From positions 1-64,000 of the forward strand of contig JBBIJO010000013.1 in the NCBI GenBank assembly GCA_037445895.1: 64,000 nt of DNA, in the 5' to 3' direction. Shown piece after piece: positions 43,993-52,631 of the stretch (positions within the stretch are counted from its first letter, which is position 1; each line of letters opens with the position of its first letter). Under the pieces are notes generated by a model. It ran no database searches and was not told the origin of the DNA. It saw only the letters and a program-made list of their open reading frames with translations. The translations under genes and the position numbers were made by a program. Origin of the DNA: JBBIJO01 sp037445895 (GTDB lineage Bacteria > Bacteroidota > Ignavibacteria > Kapaibacteriales > UBA2268).

Positions 43993-45154
43993 AAGAGTTT
44001 TAAAAGGGCATCTTTGGATTTTCAGCAATGAATTGGATGATGTTCCTAAATTTCCCAAAGGGGAAATAGTCGAAATTTTCGATAAAGAAGAAGTATCGTT
44101 GGGCATTGGATTTTTCAACCCGAATAGCCTTATCGCAATTAGATTACTCAAATGCACCAAAGATGACAACTTCAATGATATTATCAAATCGAGAATACAC
44201 GAAGCAAAAAGACTTCGAGAAAAAATTTTCCCCAAAGAAACGTCCTATCGTCTGGTTTATTCTGAATCGGATTTCTTACCTGGACTTATTATCGATAGAT
44301 ACGAACACTATTTCGTTATCCAAATTAACTCAGCAGGAATGGAAAATTTCCTCGAGACGATAATACAATACCTTGTTGAACTTTTCCCAAGTTTAAAAGG
44401 GATTTTTATAAAGAATATTTCCCATTTCAGGAAACTCGAAGGTCTCGATGAATATCAACGTGTAGGATACGGACACATTCCTGATGAAATTGAGATTTAT
44501 GACAACGATATAAGACTGAAAATCAATATTGCCGAATCACAAAAAACTGGATTGTTCTTGGACCATCGACTAAATAGAATGTTTTTAAGAAACCTTTCCG
44601 AGAATATGGATGTCCTCGATTGTTATAGCAATTATGGCGGTTTTGGCCTATATTGTGCTTTTGGAAAAGCCAACCGAGTAACTTGCGTCGATATATCAAA
44701 TTTGGCTCTCGAGCGTGCGAAAATAAATTTCGAACTGAATAATTTCACAAATTTAGAAACCGAAGAATCGGATGTGCTGGAATTTCTTAGAAACTCATTC
44801 GGAAATAATAGAAAATGGGACATTGTAATACTCGACCCTCCTTCTTTTACGAAAAGCAAGCAACACATTCGACAAGCGATATTGGGTTATACCCAAATTA
44901 ACAAATACGCAATAAGAGTTTTGAACAATTTCGGTTTCCTTGCCACAGCAAGTTGTTCAATGCACATCAGCGAAGAAACATTTCTCGAAACCATAAAAAA
45001 AGTTGCTTTAAGTCAAAATATTCAACTGAAACTAATTTATCGTGGCAATCAATCGCCCGACCATCCAATTTTAATAGCAATGCCCGAAACCAATTATTTA
45101 AAGTTTTTTGTATTTCAAGTAGTAAAAAGTAACTCCAAAAACATAATTTTGTAA
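43955..45154 (+). CDS. RlmI-type rRNA methyltransferase with PUA domain
   Basis: Class I SAM-dependent methyltransferase of about 399 aa. An N-terminal PUA RNA-binding domain (HLWIFSNELDDVPKFPKGEIV) is followed by an RlmI-like middle domain (LPGLIIDRYEHYFVIQ). The Rossmann catalytic domain has LDCYSNYGGFGLYCA as SAM site and ILDPPSFTKSK as catalytic block. It likely makes 5-methylcytosine in rRNA, by analogy with RlmI; the target base is not certain. ATG 43955 or 43958 are both possible starts. The gene overlaps the flippase-like gene by about 38 nt. Confidence 0.9.
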   Translation: MMKRIRLRTKIPKRVLKGHLWIFSNELDDVPKFPKGEIVEIFDKEEVSLGIGFFNPNSLIAIRLLKCTKDDNFNDIIKSRIHEAKRLREKIFPKETSYRLVYSESDFLPGLIIDRYEHYFVIQINSAGMENFLETIIQYLVELFPSLKGIFIKNISHFRKLEGLDEYQRVGYGHIPDEIEIYDNDIRLKINIAESQKTGLFLDHRLNRMFLRNLSENMDVLDCYSNYGGFGLYCAFGKANRVTCVDISNLALERAKINFELNNFTNLETEESDVLEFLRNSFGNNRKWDIVILDPPSFTKSKQHIRQAILGYTQINKYAIRVLNNFGFLATASCSMHISEETFLETIKKVALSQNIQLKLIYRGNQSPDHPILIAMPETNYLKFFVFQVVKSNSKNIIL

Positions 45155-45169
45155 TTTTTAATTCAATCT

Positions 45170-46003
45170 ATGGAAATTATATACGCAATTATCATAGGGG
45201 TTGTTCAAGGACTTACCGAATTCCTTCCAATCAGTAGCACTGCACATATGACAATTGTTGCTCAAATTCTCAATCTTGAGCTTGTCAAAAATCCCCAAAA
45301 TTGGACAGCATTTATGGCTGTCATTCAATTAGGCACTCTTCTATCATTACTCTTTTACTTTAAAAAAGATTTATGGGCTATATCGTCGAATTTTATTCGA
45401 GATAACTTTGCTTTAAAAGTTAGCAAATATCCCAATCAAAATTTTCATTCTCGTTTAGGATGGATGATAATTTGGGGTTCGATTCCTATTTTCGTAATCG
45501 GATATATTCTAAAAAATTTTATCGAAGGGGATGCAACAAAAAATACAACGCTAATTGCTTTTGCACTTGTTATTGTTGCAATTATCTTATTTATAGCCGA
45601 AAAAACTTCTCGAAAATCGAAAGATTTAGAACAAATTACCATTAAAACCGCTATTGTCATTGGTTTGGCGCAATGTTTTGCACTGATTCCTGGCGTTTCG
45701 CGTTCTGGTGCAACAATTACAGCTGGTTTATTTGCTGGGCTCGAACGTTCAACAGCCGCGCGCTTCTCTTTCCTTTTAAGCATTCCAGCCATATTAGTTA
45801 GCGGAATTTACGAGTTTATCAAATCAATCTCTTTTTTTTCTACCGGCGATTTGCTTTTTCTTATTACCGGAGTAATAACTTCGTTTCTTTCTGGGTATGT
45901 TGCAATTTCTTTTCTCCTGAATTTTTTGAAGACTAAATCAACTTTAATTTTTATCATATATAGAATATGTTTAGGTTTGCTCTTATTGGTTTTTCTTAGA
46001 TGA
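45170..46003 (+). CDS. uppP: Undecaprenyl-diphosphate phosphatase
   Basis: Integral membrane enzyme (BacA/UppP family) that recycles undecaprenyl diphosphate, the lipid carrier for cell-wall and surface glycan synthesis. The 277-aa protein has about eight transmembrane segments. Both signature blocks are present: GVVQGLTEFLPISSTAH near the N-terminus and LIPGVSRSGATITAG at about residues 179-193. It overlaps the next gene by the four bases ATGA. Confidence 0.97.
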   Translation: MEIIYAIIIGVVQGLTEFLPISSTAHMTIVAQILNLELVKNPQNWTAFMAVIQLGTLLSLLFYFKKDLWAISSNFIRDNFALKVSKYPNQNFHSRLGWMIIWGSIPIFVIGYILKNFIEGDATKNTTLIAFALVIVAIILFIAEKTSRKSKDLEQITIKTAIVIGLAQCFALIPGVSRSGATITAGLFAGLERSTAARFSFLLSIPAILVSGIYEFIKSISFFSTGDLLFLITGVITSFLSGYVAISFLLNFLKTKSTLIFIIYRICLGLLLLVFLR

Positions 46004-46725
46004 AATTATCTTTATTCACATTTATTTTGGTCGCCCTATTAATTTGGGGTTGTAACCGCGAAGGAACAAAAGAACAAAAAGGTAATCAAAATTTCGAGAG
46101 CTCGATCGATTCTGGGATTATTTCCCCAAAACAAGCTCTACCCGTTAAAAAACTCAAATTCGATATACAAATTAATCCCGATTCTGTCCAAATTACTCAT
46201 TATGCTGTTGTTAATACTACTTTTGGTAGTTTTACAATTGCACTATTTGGTCAAGATGCACCCAAAACCGTTAATAACTTCGTAAAATTAGCGAAAAGTG
46301 GCTATTTTAATCAAACTTTAATACATCGAATCGCAAAAAATTTCCTGGTTCAAATGGGTGATGGAAGTACGCGATTTTTATCGAAAAAAGGCGAATGGGG
46401 AAAAGGTGGAAAAAGCATTTACGGAGGCTATTTTGCCGATGAACTAAATCCAAATACATATAGTTTTAGAACCGGTTACACCTATGGCACTGTTGCTATG
46501 GCAAATAGTGGTCCGAATAAAAACTTAAGCCAATTTTTTATCTGCCTCGACGAAGCGCAATATTTAGAAAAAAAATATACAATTTTTGGAAAAGTGGTTG
46601 AAGGAATGGACGTTGTTGAACAAATCGAAACACAGGAAATTATTTCATATAAATTCGATACCCTCGACGGAACACCCAAACACCCAATCAAAATCCTATC
46701 GATAAAGATTTTAAATAACAAATAA
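46000..46725 (+). CDS. Cyclophilin-type peptidyl-prolyl isomerase lipoprotein
   Basis: Folding catalyst of 241 aa. The N-terminal signal ends in the lipobox LIWGC with Cys18, so it is probably a lipid-anchored periplasmic or outer-membrane protein. A linker to about residue 65 is followed by a cyclophilin domain with TTFGSFTIALFGQDAPKTV, NFVKLAKSGYF, HRIAKNFLVQMGD and FFICLDEAQYLEKKYTIFGKV. The sequence GTVAMANSGPNKNLSQFF is the typical active-site strand. Translation is coupled to uppP by a 4-nt overlap. Confidence 0.94.
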   Translation: MKLSLFTFILVALLIWGCNREGTKEQKGNQNFESSIDSGIISPKQALPVKKLKFDIQINPDSVQITHYAVVNTTFGSFTIALFGQDAPKTVNNFVKLAKSGYFNQTLIHRIAKNFLVQMGDGSTRFLSKKGEWGKGGKSIYGGYFADELNPNTYSFRTGYTYGTVAMANSGPNKNLSQFFICLDEAQYLEKKYTIFGKVVEGMDVVEQIETQEIISYKFDTLDGTPKHPIKILSIKILNNK

Positions 46726-46856
46726 GAATAAGAAGCCGAAACATACTTTAATTTTCAACATTTGTATTGATATCAAAATCATCATTAATATCAATTTTGA
46801 AAAACAAAATACAACTATTAAATTGAAGATTGATAATTGTTATAGTGGGCTTTTTT

Positions 46857-48935
46857 ATGAAACCTCTTAAAATATGTATCCTTTGGCACCAGCACCAACC
46901 TTATTATCGAAAAAGAAATTTTTTTATCCTTCCTTGGGTTCGCTTCCATTCAGTTAAAGATTATTTAGATTTACCATTGCTTCTTGATGAGTTTCCTAAT
47001 GTTCAACAGACTTTCAATATTGTTCCTTCTTTGCTTCTGCAAATCGCAGAATACACAACTGAAAATGTTCAAGACAGAATCCAAATCCTTTCACAAAAAA
47101 CACCAGCCGAGTTATCATTCGAAGAGAAAGAAGAAATCTTAAACCAATTCTTTGTATGTAATTACGAGAACCTAATCCAACCTAACGCAAGATTTCTTGA
47201 ATTGTACCGAAAAGCAAAGGCATCGCAAAATCCGATAGAACAATTCAATGAAAATGATTGGAGGGATTTACAAGTGTGGTATAACTTAGCTTGGATTGGA
47301 CAAATTTCGCGGCAACGCCCCCAATTTCGGAGATTTTTCAACAAGGGTGCAAACTTCAGCGAGAGTGAGAAGCAAATCTTGCTCGAACTCCACCTGGAAA
47401 CAATGCAAGAGATAGTTCCAGTGCTTAAACGCCTGCAAAATTTGGGTCAAATCGAATTGAGTGTCTCGCCATTTTTCCATCCGATTTTACCTTTATTATG
47501 TAATTCAATAATAGCCAGCATCGGACTTCCTAATATTAATTTGATGGAACCAACCTTTTCTTACCCCCAAGACGCACGTCTGCAAATTTCCAAAGGGAAA
47601 GAATATTTCACAAAATTTTTCGAAAAAGAGCCACTGGGAATATGGCCCTCGGAAGGCTCGCTTTCCGAAGATGTTCTACAAATGTTGATTGAAGAAAACT
47701 TCCATTGGACAGCAACGGATTCTTTGTTACTTTTTAAAACAATAAATATTCAAAAGCCGACTATAAAATACTTCCCGTTCAAATATTCAACAAATAAAGG
47801 GGAAATTTTTGTTTTCTTCCGCGATAGCCAACTTTCCGACGCAATTGGATTTACATATCAACGATGGAACCCAATTGATGCAACTAACGATATGATAAAC
47901 AGGCTTGCGAGTATTCGAGAAAATATTGTAAATGATTTTGGCGAAGAATCGCTCGAGTATGCTTGCGTTCCAATCATTCTCGATGGCGAAAATTGTTGGG
48001 AATTTTACCGAGAAAACGGCTTACCTTTCCTACGTGGACTTTTTTCGCGCTTCGAAAGTGAAAATTGGATAGAAACCCATATTTATTCAGATATTATCAA
48101 GTTTGTCCACGAAGATTATCCTTACACATTAAACACAATTTTTCCTGGTTCTTGGATTAATGCAAACTTTTCTACCTGGATTGGTCAGCCCGAAAAACAA
48201 CTTGCTTGGCAATGGTTGGCAAAAGTCAGAGCTTTAATAGAACAACACAAAGAAAACCATCAAAAATATACAGATGCGATGGAAATTGCACTAATAGCGG
48301 AAGGTTCGGATTGGTTTTGGTGGTATGGCGACGATAACATTGCACCGAACAAAGACGACTTCGATGTCCTTTACCGTTTCTATTTACAGTCTATATATGA
48401 AATTCTTGGAGAAGAATTGCCGGAAGAGCTTAATTCTCCCTTAGGGAAAGAATTAAGAATCCAAACTTTAATACCGCCAAGCAAAAGAATTCATGAATCA
48501 AATTATTCAAATATTTCCGAAGAATTTGGATGGGGAAAGTATAATGCTAAATCTGCTATTTCCACAATGCACTCAGGAAAAGAATTGTTGAAAGAGATTT
48601 TTTTCGGAAACACCAACTCAATGTTGTTGATTGCCCTAAGTTTCGCTGGCAAATATAGTGGAAATGATTTTATTGAAATTGTTATCCAAAAGCCTACCGA
48701 CATACGATTTGAAATTCGCGAAAACCAAATTATAGTAAAGTCGGACCAAAACAAACCGCTTCGGCAAATTTTAACTAAAACGAATGGCCAGGTTATTATT
48801 GGGGTATCATTGGAAACACTTTTTGGACGAAAGGATGTTGCCGAGGGATTCGTTGAATTTTTCGTTCGAACCAACTTCGAAAATACCGAACAAATTTTCC
48901 CTACAAACGGTTTAATAACCTTCGTTATTCTTTAA
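46857..48935 (+). CDS. Glycoside hydrolase family 57
   Basis: Predicted cytoplasmic retaining alpha-glucan enzyme, 692 aa, without a signal peptide. GH57 motifs are visible: HQHQPYY at 10-16, GIWPSEGSLSEDV with the likely nucleophile Glu266, and ILDGENCWEFY with the likely acid/base Asp376. The family covers alpha-amylase, 4-alpha-glucanotransferase, branching enzyme and amylopullulanase; the sequence alone does not decide. A role in glycogen or maltodextrin turnover is likely. ATG 46857 is chosen over an in-frame start at 46830, because KPLKICILWHQHQP is the normal N-terminus. Confidence 0.92.
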   Translation: MKPLKICILWHQHQPYYRKRNFFILPWVRFHSVKDYLDLPLLLDEFPNVQQTFNIVPSLLLQIAEYTTENVQDRIQILSQKTPAELSFEEKEEILNQFFVCNYENLIQPNARFLELYRKAKASQNPIEQFNENDWRDLQVWYNLAWIGQISRQRPQFRRFFNKGANFSESEKQILLELHLETMQEIVPVLKRLQNLGQIELSVSPFFHPILPLLCNSIIASIGLPNINLMEPTFSYPQDARLQISKGKEYFTKFFEKEPLGIWPSEGSLSEDVLQMLIEENFHWTATDSLLLFKTINIQKPTIKYFPFKYSTNKGEIFVFFRDSQLSDAIGFTYQRWNPIDATNDMINRLASIRENIVNDFGEESLEYACVPIILDGENCWEFYRENGLPFLRGLFSRFESENWIETHIYSDIIKFVHEDYPYTLNTIFPGSWINANFSTWIGQPEKQLAWQWLAKVRALIEQHKENHQKYTDAMEIALIAEGSDWFWWYGDDNIAPNKDDFDVLYRFYLQSIYEILGEELPEELNSPLGKELRIQTLIPPSKRIHESNYSNISEEFGWGKYNAKSAISTMHSGKELLKEIFFGNTNSMLLIALSFAGKYSGNDFIEIVIQKPTDIRFEIRENQIIVKSDQNKPLRQILTKTNGQVIIGVSLETLFGRKDVAEGFVEFFVRTNFENTEQIFPTNGLITFVIL

Positions 48936-49046
48936 TTCCGAATTACTCATTAGAATGGCTGAACGACGATAGGCAACAAACTTCATTCTTCGTTTCGCTT
49001 AGAATTACAGTTTAATAAACAAGTTGGGAGTGTCGATGGGAGAATA

Positions 49047-51758
49047 TCAAAATAATTTATTTCCGATTGAAAAATAAGTTTGGAAAGGACCCCAAACAAC
49101 AGCATTCGGATTTTTTACGAAATAGAATGCTCGACCAATTGAAAATTTGGCTGGTCCAATTGGCGTATCGAATCCAATGGTGAAACCTATTCCGTGTTTA
49201 AGTTCATTAATTCTAATCACCTCGAATTCTTTCCAAATCGAGCCGATACCATAAGAAAGTGAAATAAAGGTATCGAAGTAAATTTGAAAAGGTAATCGAT
49301 ATTGAACATCGAAATTACCGCGGACCAATTGTTTCCCTCTGAATTCATCTTCGCGGAAACCGAAAAACGAATCTTGCCCGCCAAGAGAAAAATATTCGGA
49401 ATACGGTAATCCTTTATCGGCAAAACCAAAAGTTATCGAAGAGCGAAAAGTAACATCTTTTACCGAGAAATTAATTGTTTGCGAAAAGTAAGCCTTTGTA
49501 AACTGCGTAATTTTCTCGAAATTAAATAGTGATGTTTCGAGATAAATATCGATTTTCCTCCCATCGGTCGAAAAATCGGCTTTGTTTCGATTATCGAAAG
49601 CCAAAGCAAATCGAACAGAAAACAATTTGTAGAAGTCTGGCTTAAATAATTCATCTTTGAGGAATGAACGTTGACGTTCGAACCGTAAGCCAGCGAAAAG
49701 GTTACCGAACCTTTCAATTTGGGTTCCAACTTTGGCATACAAGCCATATCTTTCGGAGATATTTTCGCTTTCAATTATACTTTCGTATGTGTTGCGCGAC
49801 AAATTTTTTTTTGGAACAAAATTATAAGTTCCCCATCGTTCGTAATATCCATCGATAGTAAATGTAAAATCCGATTCGAAAATCCTTGTTTGCGATAATC
49901 CAATTTTGCCTAAAAAATTGCGATTCCCGCCCAGAACGGAAACCATAGATGTCAAACCTATGTTAAATAAGTTTATTTGTATAAAATCGGCGCCACCTTG
50001 AAGGTTCCTTTCGTTATCAATTCGGGCAAGTAAATTTAATATTTGAGTTCCACGCTCTTGGGCATTGATTATCACTTCGCAAGCCGAATGCAAAGTATCG
50101 AGTTTGAAATCAATTTGAACATCGCTGAACAAATCCGTGCTAAGCAGATTAGACCAACTTTGAACAATCTTATCTACATTGGTAAAATCCCCAACTTTAA
50201 TTGCCAATTCACGTTCAACAAGGAATTCGCTCGTTTGAATATTTTTGAAAGTAATTTTTGAAATAATGTTGGGAAAAATATTCAATTTGAGCAACTTTGG
50301 GTTAGATTTATCGTCCGAAGTTGTAACCTTCACAAATGAATAACCATTCTTTGCATAGAATTTCTTAATCGATTCAATCATCTTTCGTCTAAAAAAATCA
50401 TTGTTTGGTAAACCATAGAAACTTTTTGCAATAGAATCAATCTCGAACTGATATTCACGAATCTGATTGTTAACAACCACAGAATCAAGTATGGGATAAT
50501 ACTCTACAATAACTCTGATGTTAGGATTTGAGCCCAATGAATCGGTATTTTTATCATTATTATTCTCGATACGAACCAGTTTGATTCTATCAATGTCGTT
50601 TTTATTAACTCGTTTTAAAAATTCGGAAAATTTAAGTGTGTGTGGATTAGGATTTTCGCAATTGCAAGTTTCAAATTCTTGGACTATGTTTGAGTCTTCG
50701 ATTCTTTCCAAATTAATCGTGTTAATACAAAACGGGAAGACTTTGAAATAGTTGAAAACTTCTTGTCCAATTACTCCAACAATCGAATCTTTTTTCAAAG
50801 ATATAAGGTTTTTAATGTTGGGAAGGTAACGTAATGTAGCTTCTTCACCCTTCTGGATCAATGAATCAAGGTGTGTAAAATTATCATTTCCGTGGGCTCC
50901 TATCTGTGGTTCTAATACTATGTCGGCTTTGCTTTTGGACTTGTCTGTAAATTGCCGCATTAAAATTGATACGACTTGATCGGCTAATGCCCATGGCTTA
51001 TTCAATTCGGTTCGATTATGTAGCGGAGAAGTCGTGTTTACTGCAATAATTACATCTGGCTGGAATTCTTTGATTGTCTCAACTGGAAGGTTTGCAAACA
51101 AACCTCCATCGACCAACACCATCGAATCGTTCTCAATAGGTGTATTACGTAAAGGAATTGTAGCACTTGCTCGCATCGCTGTAACAAGATTTCCGTTGGA
51201 CATTGATATTGACTTTCCGGTCACTAAGTCGGTAGCAACTGGGCGGAAAGGCACTTTCAATAAATCGAAGTTTTCCGATAGATAAGCCCCTTTCCATACT
51301 AATTTTTGTATAAAAGAGCTAAATTTCCAACCTTGCGAAATCGCCTTAGGATAAACAATCTTAAACTTGTTGAATCGCAAAGTAGCAAGCGTTCGATCCT
51401 TAATTAATTTTTGGTCGAAGAAGAAGTCTGTGCGTTCCTGTTCCCCGCTCAGCGAAAGGATATCTGACCAATTGCTTGTTAAAGCGATTTCTTCCAACTC
51501 TTTTGGAGTATAACCTACGGCGAATAATCCTCCTACGAAACAACCTATACTTGTGCCGGAAATACAGGAAATATCGATACCTTCTTTTTCGAAAACTTTA
51601 AGAACACCAATTTGCGAAACTCCGCGCGCACCTCCGCCGCTAAGAACCAAACCAATTTTTACATTTAAATTTTCAGGATAAATGATAAATTCATCGCTGG
51701 CAACTGAACAAAAAGAAAAAAATATAAAAATTGAAAAATAAAGTATAAGCTTTTTCAT
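49047..51758 (-). CDS. Patatin-like phospholipase fused to an outer-membrane beta-barrel
   Basis: The 903-aa protein has a signal peptide (residues 1-20) and a patatin domain at about 33-310. The domain carries the oxyanion motif GGGARG (41-46), the nucleophile Ser70 in GTSIG and Asp217 in VDGG, forming the Ser-Asp dyad. Residues about 420-590 hold POTRA-like segments (FYAKNGYSFVKVTT). The last 310 residues are strand-rich and BamA/Omp85-like, including GGQDSFFGFREDEFRG and ending in FQTYFSIGNKLF. The order patatin-POTRA-barrel is that of PlpD-type (type Vd) autotransporters. It is probably a surface or outer-membrane lipase. It follows acylphosphatase by 11 nt. Confidence 0.92.
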   Translation of the reverse strand: MKKLILYFSIFIFFSFCSVASDEFIIYPENLNVKIGLVLSGGGARGVSQIGVLKVFEKEGIDISCISGTSIGCFVGGLFAVGYTPKELEEIALTSNWSDILSLSGEQERTDFFFDQKLIKDRTLATLRFNKFKIVYPKAISQGWKFSSFIQKLVWKGAYLSENFDLLKVPFRPVATDLVTGKSISMSNGNLVTAMRASATIPLRNTPIENDSMVLVDGGLFANLPVETIKEFQPDVIIAVNTTSPLHNRTELNKPWALADQVVSILMRQFTDKSKSKADIVLEPQIGAHGNDNFTHLDSLIQKGEEATLRYLPNIKNLISLKKDSIVGVIGQEVFNYFKVFPFCINTINLERIEDSNIVQEFETCNCENPNPHTLKFSEFLKRVNKNDIDRIKLVRIENNNDKNTDSLGSNPNIRVIVEYYPILDSVVVNNQIREYQFEIDSIAKSFYGLPNNDFFRRKMIESIKKFYAKNGYSFVKVTTSDDKSNPKLLKLNIFPNIISKITFKNIQTSEFLVERELAIKVGDFTNVDKIVQSWSNLLSTDLFSDVQIDFKLDTLHSACEVIINAQERGTQILNLLARIDNERNLQGGADFIQINLFNIGLTSMVSVLGGNRNFLGKIGLSQTRIFESDFTFTIDGYYERWGTYNFVPKKNLSRNTYESIIESENISERYGLYAKVGTQIERFGNLFAGLRFERQRSFLKDELFKPDFYKLFSVRFALAFDNRNKADFSTDGRKIDIYLETSLFNFEKITQFTKAYFSQTINFSVKDVTFRSSITFGFADKGLPYSEYFSLGGQDSFFGFREDEFRGKQLVRGNFDVQYRLPFQIYFDTFISLSYGIGSIWKEFEVIRINELKHGIGFTIGFDTPIGPAKFSIGRAFYFVKNPNAVVWGPFQTYFSIGNKLF

Positions 51759-51769
51759 TCAATACCAAA

Positions 51770-52045
51770 TTATCTAATATCGAAACATTGGAAAATATCA
51801 ATAGGTTCAGAGAATTCAACTTCGACTTTTTCAACGTAAGAATGCGATGGTCCAACCCGTAAAAGTTCATAAAGCTTTTGCAATTTCCCTTCGTCTCCTT
51901 CGGCTACAACATATACTGTTCCATCGAACATATTCTTTGCATAGCCGACAAGCCCAAGAGCCGTTGCATTTCGATAAACAAAGTAACGGAACCCTACCCC
52001 TTGAACCATACCATAAACTCTGAACTCGGCTCTCCTATTTGCCAT
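51770..52045 (-). CDS. acyP: Acylphosphatase
   Basis: Small enzyme that hydrolyses carboxyl-phosphate bonds such as acetyl phosphate or acylphosphate side products. The 91-aa length is standard. The signature VQGVGFRYFVYRNA holds the catalytic arginine, and GYAKNMFDGTVYVVAEG contains the catalytic asparagine. It starts 2 nt after the DJ-1 gene, with AATAGGA (which contains that gene's stop codon) acting as ribosome site. Confidence 0.95.
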   Translation of the reverse strand: MANRRAEFRVYGMVQGVGFRYFVYRNATALGLVGYAKNMFDGTVYVVAEGDEGKLQKLYELLRVGPSHSYVEKVEVEFSEPIDIFQCFDIR

Positions 52046-52047
52046 TC

Positions 52048-52614
52048 CTATTTGTAATAATCATAGACAATATCATTAGCAATTTTTTTTGCTAGTTCAC
52101 TCCCTTGAAACATTTCGATAATTTTTAAAGCCATATCGATTGCAGTTCCCGCACCGCGGCTCGTAACAATATTCCCAAAAACCACCGTGCTTTGCACAAG
52201 ATAGTTTAAATCTCGAAACTTATTTCTCGCAGTAGGATGACTCGTTATTGAAAAGCCTTTGCCAAGCAATCCCTTTGCCAAAAGAATAGTCGGTGCTGCA
52301 CAAATTGCAGCAACATAGCGACTCGATTGGAGTTGTTTCCTTAAAAGAATGTCCAATTTCCCGTTTTTTAAAAGATTCTCTGTTCCAATAGAGCCACCGG
52401 GTAGAAAAATCAAATCAAATATTTCTCCTTCGTTAATTTCATCGAATGATTTATCCGGAACGATTTTGGTCCCTCGTGAACAAGTAACAATGGGCTTTTC
52501 TCCAACAACTAAGACACTAAACCCTGCTCGACGAAATAAATCGATAGGAACAACAACCTCGACTTCTTCCGTGCCGTCGGCAATTGCGACCAAAATCCTT
52601 GGTGCCTCGCTCAT
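52048..52614 (-). CDS. DJ-1/PfpI family protein
   Basis: The 188-aa protein has the DJ-1 flavodoxin-like fold. The conserved glutamate is in IADGTEEVEVVVPID at about residue 16. The reactive Cys105 is in the nucleophile elbow AAICAAPTIL, and LPGGSIG and TSRGAGTAIDMALKI are also typical. DJ-1 subfamily members act in oxidative stress defence and have reported deglycase or glyoxalase activity. The physiological reaction here is not known. It is 17 nt from dsbD and 2 nt from acylphosphatase. Confidence 0.93.
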   Translation of the reverse strand: MSEAPRILVAIADGTEEVEVVVPIDLFRRAGFSVLVVGEKPIVTCSRGTKIVPDKSFDEINEGEIFDLIFLPGGSIGTENLLKNGKLDILLRKQLQSSRYVAAICAAPTILLAKGLLGKGFSITSHPTARNKFRDLNYLVQSTVVFGNIVTSRGAGTAIDMALKIIEMFQGSELAKKIANDIVYDYYK

Positions 52615-52631
52615 ATAAACACATTCAAAAC

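Noticed and set aside
48936..49046. Terminator between the convergent GH57 and patatin genes
   Set aside because: No hairpin with a T-run could be found in this 111-nt gap.
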